Source of the DNA: Torymus aiolomorphi | Taxonomy: Eukaryota; Arthropoda; Insecta; Hymenoptera; Torymidae | Length of the DNA stretch: 64,000 bases | Assembly (NCBI GenBank): GCA_036365515.1 | Contig: CM070877.1 | Coordinates: forward strand, 85,100,522 to 85,164,521 | Reading direction: 5' to 3' | Program-made: the position numbers and the translations under genes | Notes under the pieces: generated by a model | The model's database searches: none | Told to the model about the DNA's origin: nothing | Seen by the model: only the letters and a program-made list of their open reading frames with translations | Shown here: positions 1 to 11,981 of the stretch, one piece after another | Layout of the letters: every line of letters starts with the position of its first letter | Position numbering within the stretch: position 1 is the first letter of the stretch

Positions 1-729
1 ATATACGCTGAGTGCCGTCGTCCGTGCCGGTTTTTTGTGCGGCAGAGCGCGAAAGTACGTTCCTGTCTGAATCGGTCCACCTGCTGCATCCGTCTGTCTC
101 CCTGTCGTCGTTGCCACCGACCAAGACAACGGTGCAGAGCTTCCGTGGGGGTCTTCAGCTTCAGCCGAGCAAGAGAGAGAGAGAGAAAGAGCGATCAACG
201 AGTGACTCTTCTGGCCACATCCAAGTAGTAAATCTCCTTCTGTGTTTCCTACCTTCAGTCCAAATTACCGCGTGTGTGTGTGCTCGCATCCGTAACGTTT
301 TAGTGAACCCCCCTCCCGCCCCCCGTTCTTTTGCACGTAGCTGAAGCTACCACTGTTCGAGTTCCTTCGTGGAGTAGTAGTGTACCGAGCGCATTTAGAT
401 TGCGTGTAGCTAAAGCTCCGTAGTTAATACTGTTTGTTAAGGAGCAAATCGTGCTCAACCGCCACGCTAGCTGAAAGTGAATTTGGTACGAAAGCGGGCG
501 TACCTGGCGCCCTATATCTTGTATAATAGTACTTTAGATCGTTGTAACTTCAATAGAAATAAAACTTATATTTTATTTAACGTATATCTTCAGAGTACTC
601 AATTATTGCGTGCGTGAGTATGTGTAATTGGAATCTATGTGGAAACTTATTAGTCACTTGGTGCAAACTCTACCGTCGCGTAGGAGTTTTCCATTCGCGG
701 TTGCCCTGATCTCCGGCAATCGTAATAAA
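1..729 (+). repeat. 5' LTR of the Gypsy element (partial)
   Basis: This segment is collinear with 22129-22820. Shared landmarks are the stretch around 40-90, the AATAAA-type signal near 556 and the terminal run ending in AATCGTRATA. Roughly the first 370 bases of the LTR lie outside the window. The boundary at 729 is set by the end of similarity to the 3' copy and by the primer-binding-like site that follows. Confidence 0.85.
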
Positions 730-747
730 TAGCGCCCAACGCGAAGC
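730..747 (+). other. Primer binding site (tRNA-Lys-like)
   Basis: TAGCGCCCAACGCGAAGC directly follows the 5' LTR. It resembles the TGGCGCCCAACG class of primer sites complementary to the 3' end of tRNA-Lys, with a few mismatches expected from decay. The tRNA assignment is inference. Confidence 0.6.
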
Positions 748-2225
748 CACGGGAAAGGCCGTGGCTGAGTGAATTCGGAATCGCGTTTCGCCATTGCGGT
801 GCGCGCACACACGGGGAAGACGGTGAGGAAAGCTCTCTGGCATCCATTTTGTGGCACCATCCGCGACCGCGTGTTCGATGATTTTGCAATTGAAATCAGT
901 TCGAATGGCATTGCAATAGCTAGAGCTTCATGTTTATAATTGCGTTTAGAATTTTTTCTAGAATAAAATCTTGTAAAATAATTAATAAATTTCAAGTAAT
1001 CGGATTTAATTTGGAATTCGGGGATTTAATGATTCGAAGTTTTGCGTGAATATTATTTCCCTTGTTTGAGAAAAATTCCCTTTCATTAAATTTAAATTCT
1101 GATTTTCGTTTTTTTTTTGTTGTGAAATTTATGCGGGATTTTGCGATTATTTCCGCGCGTAAATAAATTAACGCAGAACTGTGTATGCTGTAGCTTTGTA
1201 ACAAAACGTACAAGTGTATACAATTTTCCTTTTTTCTTTTTTTTTCGTGATTACGTTCTGCCACGCGACAGTAACCTCAATGAGAGATTGCGTGAAGTTT
1301 CTGTTCGTGGAGGTCGGCAAGTTTGAGCGAATCACGTTTTATAAAATAGTTTTTGGATTTTTGCTTGGGGGTTTTACATGGATTTTTGTACCTCACAACT
1401 TATCTCAGCTAAAAATTCCTTTCCTGATTCCGGTCTACAAAAGCGTCGCGTAGAGGAAAACTTCGAGCCTTCGTGTATTGTTTTCATTACCGGAGCGAGC
1501 ATTTGTTTTGAAATTCTGTCGAGTTGCTCGCGCCGAATTTGTGTTTGTCGAGTATTTCGAACTTTGCGGTGGACGTTCGGAATTTAAATTCCGTTTGGAT
1601 TTAATTAAAAAATTCGCTGTAGATTTCGTTTTATTTTTGCCGCTAGTATTTCAATAATGAAAGGTAGCATTTTCGTTCAGAGATTAAATTAGGTTTTGGT
1701 TTGGTGCTTTTTCGAATTTGAATTGTTCTTTTCCAAATCACCTTCGCGTAACTCTTTAGAAGTTTAGACTTGAGTAGTTATTCTGCCGTAGTAAATTTGA
1801 TTATTTTAAGATTTCATGGTGTTGCTGAAGCTTGCGAGAGTTTTAAAAATTATTTCGTAAATAATTTGGAGTGGTGTTGGTTCCCGAGAGAGCGTTTTAG
1901 CAGTTGGAGTAAATTCAAGTCGGTTAGGTTTCAACCTACTTGCTTTCGTTCCAAGTGTGAAATTATTTCCCTTCAGTCAACCTTTCCTTTTCACTCACAG
2001 CATAACCTCTGCTCTCTCTGTTTGCTGCATACAACTTCTTGCATTTACCTGCTCGGCTTGCGCTTATAATATATTACTTTTGAGTGCACTTAGTAATAAT
2101 TGTAAATTATACAGTGTCATTTAGCTTGAGCTGAGCAGCAGTGCCGCCGAGATACTGAGCAGAGGCTAACTGAGATTCCACTTCGTATTTCTTTGGCTTT
2201 ATTTCGTGTTTTTTTTTTTTAGAAG
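748..2225 (+). other. Long 5' leader of the Gypsy element
   Basis: About 1.5 kb lies between the primer site and the first gag ATG. I see no convincing coding sequence; the small open frames here look like chance. A run of T's followed by AG (about 2209-2222) ends just before the gag ATG and resembles a 3' splice site. Leader splicing is therefore possible but unproven. Confidence 0.6.
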
Positions 2226-2669
2226 ATGGACGCGACGCACGGTGGCATCGGCTTGGATGGCGATGATTTGATGTGCGCTGATCTAGAGCTAGAAAAGCGA
2301 GCCCTGCGCAACACCATAAATCGCATGCCAGATGGAATCGTTATTCTTTTGGCGCATCAGCAAGGGATAAATGTGGAAGCGGACATTATGATAGTGCGCG
2401 ATCGGCTGCAGCCTTACCACATGCAACGTCAGTTCGGACCAGAAGCAGGACCGTGGCAGTCGGATCGAGACGAGAGGCAGGTCGCAGCGCACGAGTCTAT
2501 ACACAATTCCTCGATGGCAGAGAGCAATGCCTCGGTCGGATATGGAGCACTGGGAATCCATTCTTCGCTGCCGTCGGCTCAATCAATGGGACGGTTTCGG
2601 GACCCATTACCGATGAGCGAGCCATCGCAGAATTTTGTTGCGCAGATTCACTTCGATATCGAAGCGCCG
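2226..2669 (+). pseudogene. Gypsy gag, 5' part, cut by the 12.6-kb insertion
   Basis: This is the N-terminal part of the Gag polyprotein. The ATG at 2226 opens a frame of about 148 codons (MDATHGGIGLDGDD...) that reaches the codons for Glu-Ala-Pro at 2661-2669. There it runs into the left inverted repeat of element D. The gag frame resumes at 15318 (Gly-Ala-Ser-Gly-Gly), in the same phase once the insertion and one copy of the 5-bp duplication are ignored. No recognisable domain is present in this N-terminal piece. The start is supported by an acidic, hydrophilic Gag-like beginning right after the leader. Confidence 0.75.
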
Positions 2670-2911
2670 CACTATGTGTTATTGGTGAAAAATTTGTGCA
2701 AAAATCAAATATTTTGAAATCAAAAAAAGATATGAAGATGCGGTAACCGGGATTTTAAAGGTAAAGAGGTCATCTTTAAAGGAAAACTATTGACTAAGAC
2801 CCTATCGTAAGCCAGGCGCTTAAAAAACAATAAAACTACCAAGTTTTTTTATTTCTTCTGGTTTTTCGTAGATAGAGGTCTTTTGAAGAAGAATTTGGTA
2901 AATAATAAAAA

Positions 2912-4424
<1,513 letters not shown>

Positions 4425-4608
4425 TCTATACTCGTTAAATAACCAAATTTCTTACGGATATTATATACTCAATACTCATGTATATTAAGAGCGCTACTTA
4501 GAAATAACTTTACACCATATTCTCGTGCGTGTATTATATGTAAACAAGTGATACGCACACGTACACGCATACGTATACCCATACCCGTACACACACACAC
4601 ATATGTAT

Positions 4609-7600
4609 GAGGCATTCTCTGTCAACGCGACACCCCCTCTGCCCAGAACAATTTTAATCCAAATGAGGTCTACCTAGGCTCAAATGAAAGCTCTTGACTT
4701 CTACTTTCGAACGCCGTCTGGCGATTCCGAAAATTCAAAATGGCGGATCCAATATGGCGGCTGAAAGTCTCCGAATGATGGAAAAACAAGTTTTTCTTCA
4801 CTCTAATAGCGAATCTGACACGAAAATTGTTATTTCTTGCCACTAATATGAAGTTAGAGACATATTTTCTTACTACTACCATTCAAACCGAGCGGTTAAA
4901 ATTATATTTCAAGGTCATTTTGAAGGTCAAAAGTTATTTTCTGGATTTTCGGTCTAGTATTCCACGTACCTAGTAGAAAACTTGATTACGATCATAACTA
5001 GACTTGACCTTCGATCATTTTTCAAGGTCATGATTTCTGTCTGCATAATTAATGTTTTGTTGAACGTAACCTCCTATGAGACATTTGTTCCTTTGTGCAT
5101 ATCGTGGGACCGGCGATCTAAAAATTTCATGTATAAAATCCTTAGAGAAGATAAAGTTCCACAATAGAACTATCAAGTAGTTTTAGCATAACCCATTCTG
5201 AACCACGTGGAGGTACTACTTCTCTCAGAACATAAAAAAAATTAAAAAAAAGGATGATAAAAAATAGAAAAACTTGAATATTATAAAAAAAATTCAGTAT
5301 ATTTTCCCATTGAAAATTAAAGTAGAACAGATACAGACTTAGCAGCATCCGAGTACCTTTTCATGATAACTTTCCCGTCACTTGATAATTGAAAAGAATG
5401 ATGTTTAAGAATCTGTGGGACAGGTAATGCATCTTGAAACCTACGATTGAGTTTCCTTTTGAATTTATCATGTTCAGTCTGCGTAAAATAAAAAATCCTT
5501 ATATTTTCAAAATGATTTTTAGCCCACTTCACAAGAGATGTGTGCGTCAGAATAGCATCTTTCGGTTTCGCCTTCAAGCTAGCTCTATAAGCTTCTCTTT
5601 TAAATATTGCACCAAGACCATCATAACAGCTTTTACCATGAGCAGTGGCGCAAAAATGCCACTCTGCCTCACTACCAAAATCCTTCTCATGATGAAGAAG
5701 ATTTGCTATCTGAAAGCGGTTCTTGAAATGCTGTTTTGCTCCATCTGTCACGTAAATAATCTTTTTAAGTTTTTTTACTTTTCTCTTAATTTCTGGAATC
5801 AATAAATTCTGAATAGTATAGACAGAAGAAATGTCATGCTTCAAACTATTCGACAAGAATACACAACTTTCATGCTTCAGCTCTGAATCTTCTTTATAAT
5901 AGTAAATAGCTGGAAAAACAGTGCACTGGTCATTATTAAAATGGAAGGCTTGAGATGCATCTTGAACTGCAAAAGAGTAATTCTCAGAATAGTCGAACAT
6001 TACCAGAACTTCTCCATTGCCTAGATTACTTTTTGTTTGAGCAATGAAATTACCTTGTTCTTTGGCAATACATGAGTGGGGTTTGAGTATCGCCAATTTG
6101 GCATATAATTCATCAACAAATTCTTCAACTGGTAGAGTTAAATTCTGCAAAGTTGATCTATCCGTTCCTGACCACGCACAGTACTCAATTTGTGAGATAT
6201 TTGCCCCATCCAATATTTCAAGTAAACGAGACGTAAGATTTTCAGAACCAGGGCACTTCGAACATTCATCCAAGTGACAGTTAGGTGTAGGATTCTTACA
6301 CATAATTTGCTGTAAACAATCTTTATAACTACAAATGGGTTCTTCTTGATTTTTCGTGAGCTTCTGAATATCGATTGCATCCAACATCAATTTACAATTT
6401 TGATGAATGGTGCAAACGCAGACGCTATGGGTTCCTCTAGCACCAGCAAGAACACAATGTTTTGGTCGTAATTTCGCGAAAGTACTGAATCCTACTTGCA
6501 CTGTTGGTTCTGCTATCTTGAATAATTCGTAAAGTTCTCGTAAATCGAAATATAAAAGACGTTTCTGCACCTGAGTCCGCTTTCCATCAAAAAATAACAG
6601 AGACAGTATCTTTTCGACCCGGCATCATCCGACTGTGCAGATCGTTATTATAACATTCAACAATGACTTCTATTACTGCCTTTGACAAAGTTTTACCATG
6701 TTTAACCGTTGTTGTAGCTAAAATACCTCCATCGGCTTTGAGTTTTTTCGACTTTCTTACTAAATGTCTTGATGTATTGAATTCACGGGAAATTCGACTA
6801 ATATTCCAAGTTGATGGGGCGATTGTAAGTATAGTTAGTTTCAAAGGGTCATTAACTGCTAATCTAGAAAACTTTTCTTTTAATTCTGAAAACATGTCTT
6901 CCAATTCGATTTCTCTAGCTGATCGTGTAGCTTCTTGAACAGATTTATCAATACCAGTGTTTTCTGATGTCGTCTCTATATCCATGTTTTCATATTCGTT
7001 GTTGCCTTCGTTATCTCTTGTACCAATAGATGAAATGGGAGATCCACATAACTTTCTACACTTACTACAAATTTTTGAATTATCTGGCAAATCTGGAAAT
7101 CTTCATTTAAGTTGTTCGACAACAAGCGTAAATCATTACCTATGTGACCCTTACCATTGAGAGGGTTGATACAACGATCGGACCGTGCTACAGTAGACAT
7201 ATTCAATCCATCTAAGTAAGTGATAATACTCGAATATAATAACGTAGGACTGTTAGAACAGGTACTGTGAAAAATGTCTTCGAATTCATTTGTATCCTCC
7301 CGAAAATCGATGGGAACTATATGTACGAAACGTTTAGGAAAGATAATGCACGAAATATAGAACCACAGATAAACCAAAGAGTTAGAGTAACAGCCGCACT
7401 AAACTTTTAGAGAAGCATCGGTACTTAAAGAGTTTCGAAAGAGGAATAAAAAAAGTTAGAGAGATTTTAGAAATGTTCTATTGTAAAGTTTAATTGCAGG
7501 GTTATCAAAAAGTATGGGACCCCCGTATTTTCCCAGAAACGATATTTTTTGAAAAAGCTAAGGTCATACCGTAAGTAATTTTCAACGAGGATTTGTCTGG

Positions 7601-8607
7601 TCTGATGACCTTGAATCTGACCTCGTCGTTGACCTTCAAAGTCAATTCAAAAATTGCAAAATTCAAAAATTTTGCCATTTTTGATCGCATTGTATACGTG
7701 TATAGTCACACGGTCTTAAACCAACTATAGCATCCACGGCGTCACGTCGGTTTTTTTCTCTCAGTGCGTATACTGCACGATTTTTGTGCAGGAGGAGCAC
7801 CAAATCAAAAAAGCAGTAGCAGCACAAATGTGTTGTACCATTGCCACACTTTTTAGTGCTTCTTCTGCCCTAAACTTTTGTACTCCTGAAGAACGATGAA
7901 ATAGATTAAATGCGGAACAATTTTAGTGCAACATTTGCTCTAAAATGAGAGAGTAAAGGACTTAATGTTTACTTACGAAACAATTCTTGCATTTGGTACT
8001 GATACTCTACGCTAACGTGTTTCTTCTCCACCAAACTATTTTCAGTGATTCTGAAATGTTTCAAAGTGTGGATATAACCACAGTTTTTCTGTTACTGTTC
8101 CGAATTAGAACCGATTGATAGCATGAATTGAAGAAGTATCACTGCGAAAGAATCGGTTTATTAAAATTAGAACTCACCATGAAAATGACCTTGAAAAATG
8201 ATCCAAGGTCAAGTCTAGTTATGATCTTAATCAAGTTTTCTACTAGTTTCGTGGAATACTAGTTCGAAAATCCAGAAAATAACTTTTGACCTTCAAAATA
8301 ACCTTGAAATATAATTTTAACCGCTCGCTTTGAACGGTAGTAGTAAGAAAATATGTCGCAAACTTCATATTAGTGGCAAGAAATAACAATTTTCGTATCA
8401 GATTCGCTATTAGAGTGAAGAAAAACTTGTTTTTCCATCATTCCGAGACTTTCAACCGCCATATTGGATCCGCCATTTTGAATTTTCGGAATCGCCAGAC
8501 GGCGTTCGAAAGTAGAGGTCAAGAGCTTTCATTTGAGCCCAGGTAGACCCCATTTGGATCAAAATTGTTCTGGGCAGAGGGGGTGTCGCGTTGACAGAGA
8601 ATGCCCC
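4609..8607 (-). mobile_element. Element A: DNA transposon with ~430-bp inverted repeats
   Basis: Inverted repeats at 4609-5035 and 8175-8607 match over their whole length with scattered differences. The termini read GAGGCATTCTCTGTCA (left) and GGGGCATTCTCTGTCA (right, read inward). The flanking hexamers are ATGTAT and ATATAT, compatible with a decayed AT-rich 6-bp duplication. The inside encodes one transposase-like protein on the minus strand. The stretches 5036-5316 and 7201-8174 appear non-coding. Confidence 0.85.
5317..7200 (-). pseudogene. Transposase-like protein of element A (two frameshifts)
   Basis: Reading leftward from an ATG at 7200, the protein begins with a Cys-containing CINPLN motif. 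About 30 residues later comes KICSKCRKLC, a probable N-terminal zinc finger. A frameshift near 7100 and another in a run of T's near 6570 break the frame; the rest (6570-5317) is 417 codons open. This part contains a Cys/His-rich block (CVLAGARGTHSVCVC, later CHLDECSKCP), then FDYSENY, YVTDGAKQHFKNR and HGKSCYDG. The conserved Asp residues in DYSENY and TDGA are what a DDE/RNase H-fold transposase would show. I cannot identify the third catalytic acid with certainty. Similar proteins are common in arthropod and cnidarian genomes as unnamed predictions. One superfamily to test is IS3EU; the assignment is not made here. Confidence 0.75.
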
Positions 8608-8633
8608 ATATATATATATATATATATATATAT

Positions 8634-11600
8634 GAGGCGTTTCACGTCAAATGTCCCAGCGGGGCGCGCGAGCGCCAAATCGTGCTATATCTAGCTCATG
8701 TTTACGATACTAAAACGTACTTAAAAAAATTTTATGATAAGCATTTCCGACGTATTTTTTCCTCAGCTTTCCAATGGTCTAGGCAGTTTTCCCGAAATTT
8801 TCCATTTTCGCCTTCAAAAAGTACAAAACGTGTTATATCTTAAAAAGTGTATTTTTAATATTATTTTTGACCCTCTAGATCGAAAGCTGAGCATTTTTTA
8901 CGTAGGAAAGGATAGTTTCCAAAGATTGCCCGAAAGATTTTCTGCGAGAAATAGAATGCGAAAGAGTAGACGCATCGCCTTTCCGGCGCGCGGGACTACG
9001 CGGTACAGCACACGGGCTGCGCTCGACTCGTTGCCTAATAATAATCTTTTATAATCTTTAATTCTTTACCTGCTTTTTTTTTTATTCTTGAATAACGCAT
9101 GGAGTAATATTTTATTAATTATTTCATAAAAAAGTATAATTTCAAAATTAACAGCAATATGTGCAAACTCTTGTACTAACGTTTGTTTTTCAGTGTAGAT
9201 AATTTTTTTGTTTTTTTTTTACGTGCTATATCTCGAAAAGTATATTTTTAGTATTTTGTTTTACCCATAATATTGAAAGCTATCCTTTTTTTAGGTAGGA
9301 AAGGATATTTCCCAAAAAGTGTCCAAGATGTTTTATGCTATGCAAATAAAACGCGAAAGATTATATGCAAGGCAGGGCGAAAGCATATTCTACGCTACGC
9401 GCGGTACAGGGCGGTTTGCCGTGCGACACGGAATCATTTATTTTTCATTCGGTAGGTGGCGTCCACACTTTTTACTCTGTATGCAAATTGTCACGTTAAA
9501 AGTATATAATTACCATTTGTCGTAGATAAGAATTTGTCGTTGATAGCAAAGAAAAAGCTTGCCCTTTCTGTTATAAACGATTAAAATGGATTCACATTGG
9601 AAATTGAAATGTATAAATCCTTTAAATAAAAATGATCACTCTGCATCTAAGAATTTGACTGATTTTCCAACACTTTTAAGAAGTGCATTTCCTTTAGTAC
9701 CTGAAAATGCAAAAATATGTTTAACCTGTCGACGCCAAATTTATAATCAGAAATCAAATTTACTTCAAACTAATGCTAAAAAAGCTAAAATAGTGTGCGA
9801 TGATGAATATCATAAAGCTGATGTTGCAGTTCTCCAACAAATTAAGAAAAAATTTTCAGAGTTAACAAATAAGCAAGAAAGAATTCAGCTATTAACTCTT
9901 GCAGCGGAGGTTTGGTCTCGTAAGAACTTGATGCGAGAATTCAATTGCAGTGAACGGGAGGCTCGTGAAGCGAAAGATTTGGTAGCAAATAGCGGAATAT
10001 TTTCAATACCTGCTAAGAAACGTGGCAAACTACTTCCAGCTGATACTGAAAATTCCGTCAAATCTTTTTATGAGAGAGATGATGTAAGTCGAATCATGAC
10101 GGGTTCAAAAGATTATCTATCTATTAAACAGAATAATGGCAAAAGAGAACATATTCAAAAAAGATTACTGCTTGGTAATTTAAATGAATTGTATAATTTA
10201 TATAAAAAAGAAAATCAGTACGTTAACATTGGTTTTACGAAATTTACAGAATTGAGGCCACCATATTGTGTTTTAGCTGGGAGTAGCGGTACACATAATG
10301 TATGCGTGTGTGGGCATCACGAAAATGTGAAGCTCATGCTAAGTGCTATGGACATAAAAAATTTAACTAAAGACACCCAATTGCCACTGAAAAACTATCA
10401 CGATTGCATCCAAGCAATTGTGTCTAATGATTCACACGATAGATGTTATTTAGGTGACTGTTTGGATTGCCCCAATACGTCTATATTACGAAAACATTTA
10501 CTTAAATGTTTTGATGAAAATGATATTTTTTAAATCGAATATCAATCGTGGTTTCAAACAGATAGGTGTACAATAGCTTCCAAAACTGTAAATGTGCACG
10601 AATTTATGGACATACTGGAGGAGAAATTAATGAAATTAAAAACTCACGATTTTTTTGCTAAGAAACAATCACTTTTTGTAAATAACGTAAAAAGCAATCT
10701 TCAAGAAGGAGAATTTCTCGTGTGTTGCGATTTTGCAGAAAATTATGCTTTCGTTATACAAAATTCTACACAATCCTTCCACTGGAATAACAACCAAGCA
10801 ACAGTTTTTACAGTTGTAGTGTACTATAAACAAAACGATGAACTCAAACATATAAGCATTGCTGTGATTTCCGACAACTTAAATCATGATACTATAGCCG
10901 TTTATGAATATCAAAAAATAGTAATATCATATCTTAAAACTAATTTTGCAGTCAAGAAAGTTTATTATTTGACTGATGGCGCAGGTCAGCATTTTAAAAA
11001 TAAATTCAATTTTCAAAATCTTCTTTTTCACGAGAAAGATTTTGGAGTTACAGCTGAGTGGCATTTTCATGCCACAGCACATGGCAAAGGTACGTGTGAT
11101 GGTATAGACGCGAACCTAAAACAAGGTGCAAAACGAGCGAGTTTATAAGTTTCTTCTAGTAATCATATTTTAACGCCAGAAGAGCTGTATAACTGGGCTA
11201 AAGATCACTGCAAAGAAACGAAAGTTTTTTATAGCAATAAAGAATCGTATGAAGAAACGGTTTTGAAAATAAAACAAAGACTGAACAAGGCTAAATCTAT
11301 ACCAGGCACGTTACTGTATCATGCTATTATTCCAATAGATGAAAGTACATTGAAGCTCAAAAAAACCTCTCTTAGTTCTGAGTATAAAATCTTCCCTAAG
11401 AAAGCTGCGAAACCAAAAACAAGAAAATTATCTACACTGAAAAACAAACGTTAATTTAAAAATTTTATTTTTTTATGAAATAATTAATAAAATATTATTC
11501 CATGCGTTATTCAAGAATAAAAAGAAAAACAGGTAAAGAATTATAAAAGATTATAAAAGATTATTATTAGGCAACGAGGCAAGCGCAGCCCGCGAGCTGT

Positions 11601-11971
11601 ACCGCGTAATTCCGCACGCCGGAAAGGCGATGCGTCTACTCTTTCGCATTCTATTTCTCGCAGAAAACCTTTCGGGCACACTTTGGAAACTATCCTTACC
11701 TACGTAAAAAATGCTCAGCTTTCGATCTAGAGGGTAAAAAAAAAAATTAAAAATACACTTTTTAAGATATAACACGTTTTGTACTTTTTGAAGGCGAAAA
11801 TTGAAAATTTTGGGAAAACTGCCTACACCATTGGAAAGTTGAGGAAAAAATACGTCGGAAATGCTTATCATAAAATTTTTTTAAGTACGTTTTAGTATCG
11901 TAAACATGAGCTAGATATAGCACGATTTGGCGCTCGCGCGCCGCGCTGGGACAGTTGACGTGAAACGCCTC
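8634..11971 (+). mobile_element. Element B: DNA transposon with ~495-bp inverted repeats
   Basis: Inverted repeats at about 8634-9126 and 11476-11971 end in GAGGCGTTTCACGTCA. The flanking hexamers are ATATAT (8628-8633, part of a TA run) and ATGTAT (11972-11977). One transposase-like frame lies between them on the plus strand; 9127-9585 is non-coding. The terminal sequence is shared with a short non-coding element at 31136-31634, so this family has MITE derivatives. Confidence 0.87.
9586..11454 (+). pseudogene. Transposase-like protein of element B (two in-frame stops)
   Basis: A single reading frame runs from the ATG at 9586 to a TAA at 11454, broken only by in-frame TAA codons at 10531-10533 and 11146-11148. 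It is about 620 codons long. The order of motifs equals that of element A: N-terminal CINPLN with KICLTCRR (zinc-finger-like), the block CVLAGSSGTHNVCVC followed by CYLGDCLDCP, then DFAENYAFV, YLTDGAGQHFKNK and HGKGTCDG. The two stops are the only damage, so this is the best-preserved member of the three. Known here: the fold is inferred from D-containing motifs. Unknown: superfamily name and third acidic residue. Confidence 0.8.
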
Positions 11972-11981
11972 ATGTATATAA

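Noticed and set aside
12..344. Open frames in the Gypsy LTR and its 3' copy (22140-22397)
   Set aside because: They lie in LTR sequence and shift frame between the two copies, so they are not conserved coding sequence.
8601..9054. Frames inside the inverted repeats of element B (repeated near 11551-11989)
   Set aside because: The same reading occurs in both arms because they are inverted copies; there is no domain and it lies outside the transposase gene.
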